Origin: Branchiostoma floridae
Lineage: Eukaryota > Chordata > Leptocardii > Amphioxiformes > Branchiostomatidae
NCBI RefSeq assembly: GCF_000003815.2
Contig: NC_049986.1
Span: 7,165,165 to 7,227,164, forward strand
DNA length: 62,000 bases
Reading direction: 5' to 3'
A program made the position numbers and the translations under genes. Shown in pieces: positions 1 through 14,100 of this stretch. A model generated the notes under the pieces. It ran no database searches, was not told the origin of the DNA, and saw nothing but the letters and a program-made list of their open reading frames with translations. How positions within the stretch are numbered: the first letter of the stretch is position 1; each line of letters begins with the position of its first letter.

Positions 1-1761
1 TCTTTCTGGCGTACTGTTATTGTTCGTACCTGAAAAAGACCAGAACATTCAATAATCTCGCCGTTATATTGACGTTTCTTTGTCGTCAGTACAAACACTG
101 AGAGGTTGAAAAAATATACCATGCCAGTTTTGAACACAGACACTGACCCCAAAATCCGGACACGAGGTCATAGGCAATACCATAGACAAATATTGCACAT
201 ATGAGACACCGCTTTTGTTGCTTTAGTTGCCTTATGCATGCTTGCTGGTCATTGTACCAACGGTTGTGCTACTTTTGTGCATTGTATTATCTACACGGTT
301 TTAGGCTTGTCCTGTTGGAACAATAATCATTGCTGTCGTCGCAAAATTTGGTGGTTGAAAGGCGCCCCGTAACGGCGCACAACATTAGTGCAGCACAAGG
401 TGGTCATAATACTGCAATCATTACACAAATCGCCAGGTGTAACTTACACCTGTACACGTTGCTACCTAGAGTCTAGAACAACAGGTGTTCGCGTGTGTTG
501 TTAGACTTGTACATGTACATATACATACAGCTGCTGTGATAATGGCCTACCAATGACGTTCAACGTGAGATTATAGTTGTAATCCAACCGTCGCGCCGCT
601 TGGATAACGCAGTAAGTTGTACTATAAACAACACGGAAGCGTCCGTTCTTGTTTCCGTCGACGATTTCACAGAGAACTTTCTCCCAGCGCCTTTTCCCTA
701 CAGCTGACCCGACGTTAAGGACAATCTCCCCGCGTGGGCGTTCTCTGGTACGGTCGCCGACAACTGTACGGTGGCGAGAATCGACCCTGATAAAATAAAA
801 TTGGCAAAGGGGAAGAAAAACGCCTTGTTTAGGTAGGGTGCCATAAAATATACACGCACACACACACACGCACACACACACACGCACACACACACACACA
901 GACACACACACACTGACCCGACGTTAAGGACAGTCTCCCCCGTATGATTGACGTCGGCTTGTTTTCTGTTTTTCAATGTAAAAAGTTGCCAAAATATGCA
1001 AAATCAATTCTTTCAGACGTACTGTTATTGTTCGTACCTGAAATAGACCAGAGCTAGCCGTTATATTGACGTTTCATTGTCGTCAGTACAAACACTGAGA
1101 GGTTGAAAAAATATGCCATGCCAATTTTGAACACAGATACTGACCCCAAAATCCGGACACGAGGTCAAAGGCAATACCATAGACAAATATTGCACATATG
1201 AGACACCGCTTTTGTTGCTTTAGTTGCCTTATGTATGATTGCTGGTCATTGTACCAACGGTTGTGCTACTTTTGTGCATTGTATTATCTACACGGTTTTA
1301 GGCTTGTCCTGTTGGAACAATAATCATTGCTGTTGACGCAAAATTTGATGGTTGAAAGGCGCCCCGTAACGGCGCACAACATTATTACAGCAGAAGGTGG
1401 TCATAATGCTGCAATCATTACACAGATCGCCAGGTTTAACTTACACCTGTACATGTTGCTACCTAGAGTCTAGAACAACAGGTGTTCGCGTGTGTTGTTA
1501 GACTTGTACATGTACATATACATACAGCTGCTGTGATAATGGCCTACCAATGACGTTCAACGTGAGATTATAGTTGTAATCAAACGGACGTGCCAATTGG
1601 ATCACGCAGTCAGTTGTACTATAAACAACACGGAAGCGTCCGTTCTTGTTTCTTGTTTCACAGAGAACTTTCTCCCCGAGCCTTATCCCTACAGCTGACC
1701 CGACGTTAAGGACAATCTCCTCGCGTGGGCGTTCTCTGGTACGGTCGCCGACAACTGTACG
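1..1761. repeat. Tandem duplication, unit about 1008 bases
   Basis: Sequence from 1 (tctttctggcgtactgttat) recurs from 1010 (tctttcagacgtactgttat) with a few per cent differences up to the gap at 1762. The first copy ends in a (CA)n tract (855-914) followed by a partial repeat of its own interior (acccgacgttaaggacagtc). No credible gene was found; open frames here run through the CA tract. Confidence 0.85.
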
Positions 1762-1861
1762 NNNNNNNNNNNNNNNNNNNNNNNNNNNNNNNNNNNNNNN
1801 NNNNNNNNNNNNNNNNNNNNNNNNNNNNNNNNNNNNNNNNNNNNNNNNNNNNNNNNNNNNN
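1762..1861. other. Assembly gap (100 N)
   Basis: Round-number gap inside the second copy of the 1-kb tandem repeat; true size unknown. Confidence 0.99.
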
Positions 1862-2083
1862 CGGTAAGAAATATGCTCACTCTCTCTGACTTGCAAAGTC
1901 TATATGGTCTTTTTCAATGCTATTACTGGCATTCTATGTTTACATGTTCATTCAAGTTCTAGAAGAGCAACAGTTGCTCTAATTCACAATCTTTTAAAAA
2001 TGAAAATATACTTTTCATCCAATTTGGCTCCGTGCACGTGGGGTGTTTGACATATATTTTTGTTTTACAGTGACGTAAGAAGC

Positions 2084-2147
2084 ATGCAGTGGTTTGTGCT
2101 TGTCTCGGCTCTGCTGCTACCCGCCTCGATCTTTGGTACAGCTAGGG
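2084..2147 (+). CDS. Signal-peptide exon of the plus-strand gene
   Basis: Codes MQWFVLVSALLLPASIFGTA followed by RG: a hydrophobic core and small residues near a likely cleavage site. A splice acceptor (ttttacag) lies just upstream at 2061-2070, so an untranslated first exon may exist further left. The donor is gtgagt at 2148. The exon ends in phase 1, which is what the CTLD exon at 16765 needs. The intron between them is 14.6 kb of mobile DNA, so the link is an inference from phase, strand and the need for a secretion signal; a transcript would settle it. Confidence 0.65.
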
Positions 2148-5100
2148 GTGAGTGAAGATTTTAAAATTATTTCCAAGTGTAGCATGAATTGTTTGACGGC
2201 CCAGAGTTGCTCTAACTTGCACAACATAGTTTTACACAGTGTTTACTGTTGTAAGATACTGTCGTAAAACAGACAAGAATCATGTTCTGACAAACTAACA
2301 AAACACATTCTGATCAGCATACGTCAGTGATATTGACAGACCATTTTTTGTATGTAAAGAATGAAGATTTCAGCAATGCATTAAGTCGTCAAGAAAGACA
2401 GTCATCAGACGCTTCGCCGAGTGAACCGCACGGTTAATATCCACAAACCCATTAACCAAGCTAGCCACCCGCCCAGCCCAGGGAGACCAACCCAGAGAAT
2501 CTTCCAAATGCAGGAGCCAACAAGAGAGCAGGGCGAGCCACCAACGAACGGAACGGAACAGAAATTAGCTAGGGAGCCGCCATACCGCCCAGAGGACTAT
2601 CGAAGAAATACCCAACATTTTTACCAGGGAGCAGACAAAAAACAGCACGGTGGGCCTGACTCAAGAACTGCCAAGTATTCGACAGGAGAGCCTCTCAGAA
2701 ACCACTAAAAAGAGACGTCCAAGTCCCACCCAGTAAACCACGAAAGCCTCTTTTAGCCAGGGATATGCCACAGTGAGCCGCCCAAACTTTTAAAAAAATA
2801 GCCCACGAATTTACCTCTAGGAAGACACCAAGGAATCTTCCGTCGCCCGACCAGGAATCGGCAGTCGATCGCCCGTCCGGAATCGGCCGTCGCCTGCTGG
2901 TCAGAAATCGGCCTCCCAGGAACCTCCCCATGAATTCCCCAGGGAATCCCCCAGCAGGAATGATAGGGATAGTGAGTCGACCAGGAATCGACCAGGAATC
3001 CCACCTCGTCATTGTTCTGGAATCACCTCGGAATCGCCTTGCAGGGATCCGCCCACAAATTCCCAATGGATCCACCCAGCATGTATGGAATCGCGTAGGG
3101 AGTCGCTAGCCTCTACCTGGCCTCCTACGGGGGTGCGGGGATCGTAGCCNNNNNNNNNNNNNNNNNNNNNNNNNNNNNNNNNNNNNNNNNNNNNNNNNNN
3201 NNNNNNNNNNNNNNNNNNNNNNNNNNNNNNNNNNNNNNNNNNNNNNNNNGACAGGAGACGTCCCAGAATCACTCAAAATCTGCCCAGAAATTGGCCCGGA
3301 ATCACCCAGGAGTGGCTCAGGGAGCCGCTTAGGACTCGACCGAGAGCAGCCCGCGAATGACCAAGGATGCCACCCATTGATCTGCCACGGAGCTACCGAG
3401 GAATCGGTCAGGGGATCACTCGCACCCTCTTACGGAGACGCCTGGTTAACCACCCAGGGAGCTCCCCAGTTAAAGGGATCCAAAGATGAAATAGTACTAC
3501 CCTGACATGACCGATAAGTGAGTGCACAAAATGAACACACTCTATCGGCAGGCGTTTTGGACCTAATCGGACCGAGAAAATAACAAGAGCGAAGTCTAAT
3601 AGAGTTTATAGTCATTTATAACAAGTTTCTACAGTCAAAGGTACAGAGACAGCTTGCCTTGTTTACAAGAAGACACCAGTGGGAGTGGGATACACCACCA
3701 AACAGATTCCTTTGTAGCAAAATTGACCATTCTTTTGAGTATCGCCAATTCACAAGTTGCAATCAGGGTAGGTTCAGGTCCGGACCTGGTCCTCTTAACC
3801 TGAACCGGACCCATACCTGAATTTTCTGTACTGGTACCCAACCCTACCAACAATAGATTTTTTTTCATTTTTGGTCTTTCACATCTTATTCTTTGACTTA
3901 TACTTACTTTGGCATGCTATGCCATTAGTTATCTGTTTTCTGATCCTTTTTTTTTTTCAATCTTCGGCATATATGTGTTTATGTTTTTACAGCTGCTTTG
4001 TACGATTTACAATATGGTCGATTTTTTTGAAACGGCCCAAAATCGATGCACTCGCGGATGTTATCCATATAATAGCCTTTTTTATGGTTCTCCTGTCGGT
4101 TCGACAGATGAGCAGGCAGACATACCTGTTTTACCTGACCTGCACATGACTTTTTATGGTGAAGGATGGGTGTGCAATTCCTTCTCCACCCTCTCGTCTA
4201 CTGGAGCACTAAGTCTCACAGGGACAGAACTGTATGACACATGTGAGACGGCTTCAGCAGATGCAGCTTTGCTTTTCGAAGTATCCGTTTCCTTGGAGGA
4301 CTTCCGACCAAGGATGTAAGGGGTTCCTCCTACCCCGTGTGCCATGGCGGATGCCGCTCATGCCCGAACATGCCCCTAAGGCCTGTCTCGGCCACAAAGC
4401 CCCGCCAAGACCACTAGCCGCAGCTACTAAGATACTCATTTACACCTGATCATGAGTTAAGTGAGTAAAGTCGTGTAAAGTGCCTTTCCCAAGGGCACAA
4501 GATCGGTGACACTGCAGTCGGATTCGAACCCGCAACCTCTCGGTCTCGAGCCGAATATGCTGCCACTGCGCCACGCGGCCCCACTTAATAGCCTTACAAC
4601 AATAACAGCACAAATCAACACATGGCGCAAGGAAATGTTGACGATTTTCTGTAACAAGAGTGATCGAGCTGACAAATAAATGAAATCAAATATGATGCAG
4701 GATCCGTGCAAGTTGAATGTCTTAGGCCGAAACGAAATGTCGAGTTTCGAATTCCAATTACCCGACCTACCCTAACATTTTTTTTTGGCCGCCGCTGAAA
4801 AGGGACATTAAGTTTTCGGCCTGGCATCTGAATGGTGAAATTCAAAATAGACTTCCTGTATTTTGCACTCTGTTAACAGATAAAGGCTTTGAACATTTGG
4901 TATATTTGAGTGTGCAGCAAACATTACACCTCTTTGTTCAGTTTATGTGATTGTGCTCGTACAGTGTAAATATTTCTAACTAGAGTTTGACAAACACATC
5001 TCTTCTCCAAATAATCATGCCTTTATTGAAGACTTTAAGTTTAAGGTCTTATTCATGTATCACTAAGTAGTACAAGTCTGTGATCACAGATGACCTGGTA

Positions 5101-8100
5101 CCATGCCTGGTCAATCAGAATTTCATGCCTTCCAGAGGTTTTGTCCCCAGTGTAACAGCGTCCAGCTCACAAGAACCTCCAGCAAAACATCTGTGTAACA
5201 TCTGTGTCTATAGATATAGGTCAAAATGATATATATATATATAGAAAACAGTTTATTTCTGTTAATTGGCCACTAATTACAACTAAATGCATCTTTCCAT
5301 GTAGATTATTATCTAAAGTACCTTTCAGCCAAAAACAATGCAAACAAGTTTGAAAGTCCTATTATGGAATTCAGTGGATTTCTGTACTTTCCTCATTAAT
5401 TATGCAAATTAGCTGTTGATTTGAATAATTAGCATTACATTATGTAAGTCGTCACTTAGGCTATCTACCACTTAAAAATCACGACCACAGCATGTTCAGA
5501 ACACAAGATGTAAAAAATTGAAGTTTTGCTGCAGTACCTTAGGAAGCCTCTAGGGGGCCCACTATCATACTCGACCTTCGTTGTTCTGACCCCTACCCAC
5601 CTACCAAATATTATCAGGATCCTTTCAAGGCTTCTCGAGTTATGCATTACACAAACAAACGGACGCACACACTCGGCCCGCTACCGTCCTAACGGAAAAT
5701 GATATGCCAACTATTTTCGAACACAACCTTCCTTTCTGCAAACGCTACTCAAATGCCAAATATCATGAAAATCCATACACAGATTCTTGAGTTATATGCT
5801 GTTGGAATGGATTTATGAACGTTCCTCATTAATTATGCAAATTATCTGCTGATTTGCATAATAAGTATTACATTGTGTAAGTCATCACTCATTCTATGTA
5901 CATACCAAAAATCCCGATGATCCGTCAACATGTTCTTGAGTTATTCTCGTCCAAAGTTTGAAAGGAAATCGGTGCCTGCAGTTCCCAAAAAGCCGCTAGG
6001 GGGTCCAAACTCACAGCACTTACTCTCTGTCCCAAGGGCTATCTAACACTCAAAAATCATGACCACAGCCTGTCCAGAACACGAAGTGTCTAATTTAAAA
6101 GTTTTGCTGCAGTACCTTAGGCAGCCACTAGAGGGCCCATTATCGAACTTGACCTTCGTTTTCCTGACACCCACCCACCTACCAAATATCATCGGGATCC
6201 ATTCAAGGGTTTTCGAGTTATCTTGCATACAGACAAACGCACTTACATACAAATCCCGCTACAGCACCGTAGGTAAGAGCTAGGTAAACCATTTTCGCAC
6301 TTGACCTTCCTCTCCAAAATTGCTACACACCTACCAAGTATCGTGAAAATCGCCCAGCTGCATTTTGACTTATGCTGCCCAAAACAAACCCCAAAAACAT
6401 ACCAAGCTTGCTGCAGTACCGTAGGAAAACGCCAGGTAAACCGTTTTCTAACTTGGGATTCCTTTTGACAACCGCTACACACCTACCAAAAATCACAAAG
6501 TCCCATCCACAATTTCTGGAGTTATTTGCTGTTGACCTACATACAGACCCAAGTCAGCAATCTCATACTCTTCTTGGCGAAGAGAATTACAGCATGATGT
6601 TGAAAATACCAGTGCCTGACGCATTTCAGTTCTATATTCGCCAAACTGTATTTGTTGAGTCACTTGAGTCAGATCAAAAACAATACCAAACAAAAGTTCG
6701 GAGACCTCATACTTACATGAAATATTCAGTTTTTGTAAATTTCTTAATTTATCTTGTCTGCATGATTATGCGAATTTGGCTGATTATGCAAATATGGCTG
6801 TTAATCCATTTTAAATGATGGTCTTCTTTACCAAACTGATAGAAAAAATTATACATATAATAATCTGTACCTTTGGCAGAATTCCATTTGATAATGAATT
6901 ATACAAATGGCTATCACATTTACATCCTAATCTATGCATGGTAATGTACACCTTTAACTAACTAAGTTACACATATCACACACATGAAATGAAAGTATTA
7001 TTTACCAAGGAATCATGGAATAGTCATATTAACTATACAAACCCTAATTTGCATAGTTGGCACCTGTAAATGTTCCACCTGCCCATACAGTACAAATGTT
7101 ACACGTTATTGGAAAAAATTGTTATTACAGATAATAAAGCTAACCCCGAATTCACACAAAAAATCAACATTCTGTACCAGGTTCAAAGTCAATTAGGCCC
7201 CAAATCAAACCTGACCGTTTGGCCACCGCCACCAACCAATGTACTAAATATCATTGCAATAGCCCTTCCCCAACAGGAGATATATCGCCGGTAACGCACC
7301 AAAACACACAGACCACGAAACCGAAAAATATACATGCATTTTTCATGCAGGTAAAGACAGAATTAAAAGATCATTTCTTTTTTTCTCTTGCTAAAAAGGA
7401 TCTATGTATCTGTTTGATATAGTGAAATATTTCCACATCTTGTTCGTTCACAAACTACACACTAAAATCAGTTGTTTCGGCGAGTTAGCAGCACATCAGT
7501 CTGAAGTGACATCATTTAAACGAAAACTTTAGAAGGCTACATACAACAGATTTGGTACCATCTACTGTATCGATCTTCCCTGTACCTGGACCACTTGCTG
7601 TGGTTGAAGCATCAAGACCGCGCTAGTTTCGCACGTTTTTTTTTTCTTTTTGTGCCATTGTACTAGAGATTGTGCCTAATGCTAGTAACTAATGCATATT
7701 TTGATAATGTTATGATGATGCTACTATTGTATATATATTAAAAAAGATTGTCATATATATTATTGTATAGTCTATATGTTGTGCCATGTATGTGTTTTTA
7801 TGTGCAAGAGGGCAGCGTCCAACTTAAGGTGCATTTGTACCTGTTTTGCCTTCCCATTCACTCGAGTACTCCCTGTGATAAATCCGATTCAAGAAATAAT
7901 TTTGCCCTATTGAACTTGTCCTCCTACCACCGGTTTCCTCATTTAGCCAAGGCTGTGTCTTCGCCTCTTAATAATATAAACTTTCTGATTTTGGCAGGGG
8001 TAAAAGGTAGATATGTGAGGCAGCTGAATGGTCACAGATTTCCCACCCGTATTGTCCATGGCGACGCCATGTCCTTTTTGTTGACTTAAAGACAATGAAT

Positions 8101-11100
8101 GTGTTCCGACCTCACCGTTATTCCATAGCTATCAAATCAGATTTCCCGAACGATCACTTGACATCCTTAGAGCATTCGTGATTGGTCAAGATGCCAGCCC
8201 CTGTAATTGGTCGTTTTTGACCCGTGGTTAAAGGTAAGCACCGCATGTAGGTCTGGAAAGCTAAGGTTTAAAGTAATGTCCATCCAGTCGTGACAATAAC
8301 AATGGCATATAAGTGAATTCAACGAATCTGTCTGGCATATCTTTAACTTGTTCTTTTCTCTCATACAATCTCTCTCAAATCTAACAGTTGCACAAGATTT
8401 CATATAATATGCATGTAGAAGACCGAGAATAAGAAGTAAAATAAATCACTTTTTAGATACAAGTTTAGAGTGGCATTGCTTAGAACAGATAAATCAATGA
8501 TGTTACATTTGTTTGTTTGTTTGTTTTGTTTGTTTATTTTCAAACGCATGAGTAGCCTATTCAGTTTAGAGAAACTGGTTTTCAATAGGGCCCAGTATTT
8601 ACATACAAGGAAATAAAAGCATGTTACAAAGAAATTAAATAGAGATTACACTTCGGAACATATGAATACAAATGAAACATTGAAACGACTGACAAATCAA
8701 AATCACAATCCTTAAATCTGATCCAGGTCTACAATTTGGTCAGGAGGTCAGAGGTCACTACTGTGAATGTGTATGGAGTTTCAGAGCTGATTTGAATAAC
8801 TTCAGGGTTGGAACTTGTTTAATGTCAGCTGGTAGTGAGTTAAAGTGTTGAGCACCTCTGTAGGCAAATGTACGTTGTCCTGTTGTAGTCTTGAAAAAAG
8901 GGTTTGTATAGGAGTGATGTCTGGTTTGGTAATTGTGAAAGCTGTGGTTGTGAGAGAAGGTGGATGAGAGGTATGTTGGTGCTAGCCCATTGATACACTT
9001 GTAAACCATTATGCACACATGATCCCGCCTTCTCCCTGTGAGGTACTCCCAGCTGAGCTTCTCATGAAGGTCGAGGACACTGCTGGTCTGTAGGTTCAGT
9101 TGCAGAACTACCCTGGCAGCTCGGTTCTGTAGCACTTGGAGTTGTTGTTGTCTCCCCACTCCGCAGCTATCCCACACGGTGTCACAGTAGTCCAGGAGGG
9201 GGAGTACCATTGCTTTCTACAACATGTCAGCTATATTTACAGTGAAGCAGGGTCTAAGTCGTCTGAGTAAACCTACTCGTCGGGTTATTTTTGAGCAGAG
9301 TTTATCAATATGTTCATTGCATGTTAATTTGTCATCAAGAATAAGCCCTAGGTATTCAAATGAAGCCACTCATTTCAATTGACTCTAGACCAATTTTGAT
9401 TAACACTGGATGTGCTTTCTTTAGCTTTCCACTGCTCCCAAAAAGCACCCACTTGGTCTTTGAAGCATTTATGGTCAAATGATTTAACTGGAACCATGTG
9501 GCTATATTGGAGAGTTCGGAGTTCAGAGTGTCTTCAATGTACCTAGTGTCATTGCTGGAGCAAAAAGTTGCCGTATCATCAGCATAGAGACATACTTTGG
9601 AGATACAATCAGGTAAATCATTTATAAACATGATGAATAACAATGGCCCAAGGATTGACCCTTGTGGCACGCCTACTGTCACTGAGAGATAATCAGATAC
9701 ACAACCGTCTAGAGATACTGTCTGCTGTCTATCAGAGAAATAATAAGTGAACCATTTGAGTTCTACATCTTTGACCCCAATCCAGGACAATTTCTTCAGT
9801 AACAGGGGATGATCTACTGTATCAAAAGCTTTTTTCAGGTCTAAAAACACAGCCCCCACTAGGTTTCCACTGTCAATGTTTTGATACACATAGTCAGTGA
9901 CATCCAGTAATGTAGTAGCTGTGGAATGACCCGGCCGGAAACCAGACTGCTGTTCAGAGAGAATGCTATGACGGTGGAGATATTCCAGGAACTGACGTCA
10001 TGACCATGTACCTCTTTTTCAAAAGCTTTCATGATGACTGGAAGAACAGATATAGGCCTAAAATTATTCGGATCCTCTTTATCCCCCCCCCTTTTGCATT
10101 GGGGTCACCTTAGCTGTCTTCCATGATACCAGAATGAGAGAGACAGATTAAATATGTGGGCCATAGGTTTGCATATATACGGTGCTGCTGCTTTCAGCAG
10201 TCATGAGTGTATCTTGTCTAACCCTGTGGCCTTGTTAGTCCCTAAGACTCTGAGCTTGCCATACATAGTAACTTCTGTTACCTTCTTGAAGACGAAAGTG
10301 GATGTTAGCTTCTTGTACTTGTCTGGGCAAACTAAGTTACCTGTCTGTTTCGTGAACTTCTCAGCTAACTTGTTTCTAATGGAAACAAAGAAGTTGTTGA
10401 AACAGGATACTATGCTAGATGGGTCCTTGTAGAACTGCCCTCCCCAATGTAGTGACTTGGTAACAACAGGGTTTTGTTTGGTAGCACCTCCTTTATTGTT
10501 GCCCATAACTTACTTGAGTTTGACATATTTTCTTTGAGTTTTTGTTGACAGTACTCTGCTTTGGCCTGTTTGACCGATTTGTTGACATGGTTTCTTTTGG
10601 CTTTATATCCTTCCCAGTCTACAGTAGCACATGTCCTACGGGCTCTCGCCTTAGTGCTATCTCTGTCATGCATCAGTCGCCGAAGGTCAGGTGTGAGCCA
10701 TTTAGGCTGATTTGCCTTAGTGCGTTTAGATATGTATGGGGCATGTAAATCACTAACAGTGATGAAGAGAGACCTAAACAGTCCCCAGGCTTCCTCCACA
10801 CAAGTGGACTGTAGGACACTGTCCCAGTTTAGTGTTCTAAGATGGGTCAGGAAATTGTTCTCATCAAAGTTGGAGAACTTACGTGAGGTGATATATCTAG
10901 GTGCTGATTTAGGTCGCTTTGCCTTCCTGACACAGAACACGGCATAGTGGTCCGAAAGGGTGGAATGCACTACACCATGCTCACACACCTGTTGTAAGTC
11001 ACTACAGTAAATGTGATCAATTATAGTACTCAATTGTTGTAGCACTCTTGTAGGCTTATCTATTACCTGCTGTATCTGGTATTCCTGGCTAAGGTTTGTG

Positions 11101-14100
11101 ATGTGTCTGGCTCCTGACGTGTCTGTGTTACTTAGGTCAATATTCATTAGGTCAATATTCATGTCCCCAAGCAGGAACAGTTCTGAGTTTGGAGTGCAGG
11201 TGCTCCAGGTCTCTAGACTGTCTCTTAGCAGTGAGTAGAAATCCACTGTGGCATTTGGAGGTCTGTAGATAGAACCAACAACAATAGGTTTGGTAAAGGG
11301 CAGCTGGATTTGGCAGAAAAGTGCCTCTAATCCAGGTTGTGTCATATCTGTCCTCTCAGTATACGCAATGTTGCAGTGCGTATATATTGAATCTTTATAC
11401 CACTTCCGGTAGAAGCGGACAACTTCCATTTGTGCAGGATTCAAAGATCGCATCATGCTTCTATATGTGGATGATGTTAATGATGTTGTATTCAACTCTG
11501 TGGAGAACCGCCTATAAAGTTCATAATGATCATTGGTGTTCGTATGTGGTGCTAAGTCTATGTTGTCGCGGTCGTCCTATTCACGCAAGTCATTCTGTGT
11601 AGTTGTCCCTTCAGCTAGTTGTTCTGCTTGTTGATATTCCACATTTGGTGCAACACTGTCCCATACGTCTTCTGGAGGGCCATTGCGTTTCAGATTTTCA
11701 TAAGCTTCTTCGATTGCTTCTACATGTGCACTGAACTTGGCTTCATCGACGTGAACAGTGTCCTTTACACTATCGTAGTGGTCTTTGAACGATGAGAAGC
11801 CGGCTTTAAGATCAACGTCTTCGTGTCGCCACGGATAGTACAACATTAGGAGGTTATATCGTTCTTCTCCGTCATTTTTCTCTTTGTGGAATCTGCAAAT
11901 GATAAGCATAATGTTAAGTATTGATAATTTGATATGTACTTTTCATTAAAGTAACAGAGATATGAAACGCCTGAAATTGGATCAATGTACAAAGCTATAC
12001 ATGCCTGACAATGCAGTGTCACTTGCGCTTTCTCATCTGACCCATGTCTTAAGCTAACAGGTGGATACTGGTTGCTGTCCTCTTCATCTGTCTCTCCGCT
12101 GCAAGTGGCGTCTTCACTGCTGCTATGGCGGACGTCTGGGATGTGGATAAGACCCCATCGGCTGTGTCCTATCCACCTGTTTTATATGTAGCTGCGAACT
12201 CTATGAGGGACATGTCCTTCAGGATATTTGGCCTGGACTCGTATCTGTCAGTGAGGGATGTGCAGAATATGTTGCCATCCTCATCAGCCATGTCTTGGAG
12301 GACACTCTGGGGCTTGAGCATTGACACCCTTTTCTCTTTTGGAGCTGTGTTGACAAACACTCTTGTTCTGCTTGCTCTATGCAGAGGTAGAGATGTCTGC
12401 GTCCAAGCAGCGTCTTGTTCACTCAGTTCTCTATTGTTCAGGAATGCTGAACCAACCTTTGTCAGTTTAGATTTCAAGTCATCACCTCTGCTTTCCTCTG
12501 CCACTCTCCTTAACAACTCATTCATGGCTCTTTCGCTCTTAAGCATGTAATTCGTGATGTACATGATACAAGAATACGGGTCTAAAATAAACTGAAGATC
12601 CATGTTAGCCCTCCAAGTTGTCAAAATTTTAGGGTTGTATTGATTGATGTTTCTCTCTGATGGATGTCGCTGTAGGAGGATTTTCGCTGATGTTGCAACC
12701 TTCAATGCATGTTCATATGCATCTGCCGTTACCCCAGCTTTCTGTAACAATTCCTGTATGGAAATGTCTTCTGGAATATTTTTGTCTTCCATAACTGATC
12801 TTACTTTGCTGAGCACGCCCTTCTGCTTCTTTTTAACATCGGTCAGTTCTTCCTGATCAGGCCGGGCAATCACCGTCTCTTTGCTAGGCTGGTGGGGGAA
12901 TTTTAACCTACACCCCCTCCTTTTCGGCACGTCACTTTGTTCTTCATCTGGAATTGCACACGTTTGATGTTTGTTGATGAAGGCGATGATGTCCTTGTCG
13001 CTGTTTACATTTAGTTTTGGAGCATCCTTCATGGAAAGAATGGTATGGGCGTGGGGGGATCCTCTGGCTTGAAATTCTATACGAATCATGAAGTCCTGGA
13101 GTTCGCCGATAGGGTTGGCCTTGCCTCCGATGGTGATATCCTTGTAGAAGGGGTTGTTGTCCTTCAGCCATAACAGGGCATCCACAACTTTCTTGGGACG
13201 AATGTACTCATTTATGTAATGATAGCAAAGACGTCGCTTCAACTTCAGTGGCACCACCTCAGCTGTTGTTGGAAGTCTCGGTAAAAGTGATATGACTGTC
13301 TGTAATTTAGTTGGAACATTCACGGCACTACCGTGTATGGCTTTCTGTCCTCCTCTTGGCAATCCAAGCAGTTTCATGAATGGTTGATGAGTCTCAGCTC
13401 CAATGGCAGCAGATCTTTCAACTGAGGCGGCACCTCATCAAGCTCCATGTTGTTTCCCCATGACTGTGTTGGGTGTCTCCTGTTCTCTACATCGTTTCAT
13501 GCCGACTCTAATTGATGCACGACGTTTTGAAGTAGTCTCTGGTGTCTCCTGATCTCTACATCGTTTCATGCCGACTCTATTTGATGCACGGCGTTTTGAA
13601 GAAGTCTCTGGTGTCTCCTGTTCTCTATATCGTTTCATGCCGACTCTAATTGATGCACGACGTTTTGAAGTAGTCTCTGGTGTCTCCTGATCTCTACATC
13701 GTTTCATGCCGACTCTATTTGATGCACGGCGTTTTGAAGAAGTCTCTGGTGTCTCCTATTCTTTACATCGTTTCATGCCGGCTCTATTTGATGCACGGCG
13801 TTTTGAAGTAGTCTCTGGTGTCTCCTGATCTCTACATCGTTTCATACCGACCATATCTGATGTACGGCGTATCGCAGTTGTGTATGGTGTCTCCTGTTCT
13901 CTGAGTCATTTTTGGCGTCGTCTCAGGGGCGGAGCCGTTGTCAGGAATTCTGATTATTCCACGCACGCATTCCCTAGGGAATTCATTTTAGTCCACACCT
14001 TACGGCACAAGTGTATAGCAGGAAGGGATTGTAACTAATGGTTGGGACATAGAATAGACCGTAGTTTGTACACACTATTACAGCTTATTCAAGATACTTC

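Noticed and set aside
501-976. Overlapping minus-strand open frames with CVCVCV runs
   Set aside because: They run through a (CA)n tract and a duplicated non-coding unit; no splice or domain support.
2421-3075. Open frames on both strands in the 2.4-3.1 kb patch
   Set aside because: Both strands are open because of low-complexity repeats; no recognisable protein.
3909-4319. Plus-strand 136-codon open frame
   Set aside because: No domain, AT-rich start through a poly-T run, no splice support.
4460-4584. tRNA gene on the minus strand
   Set aside because: A and B boxes are present, but the cloverleaf is not complete and a SINE-type tail follows; other copies share the tail.
12125-12550. Plus-strand open frame of 141 codons
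   Set aside because: Shadow of the Helitron Rep frame on the other strand.
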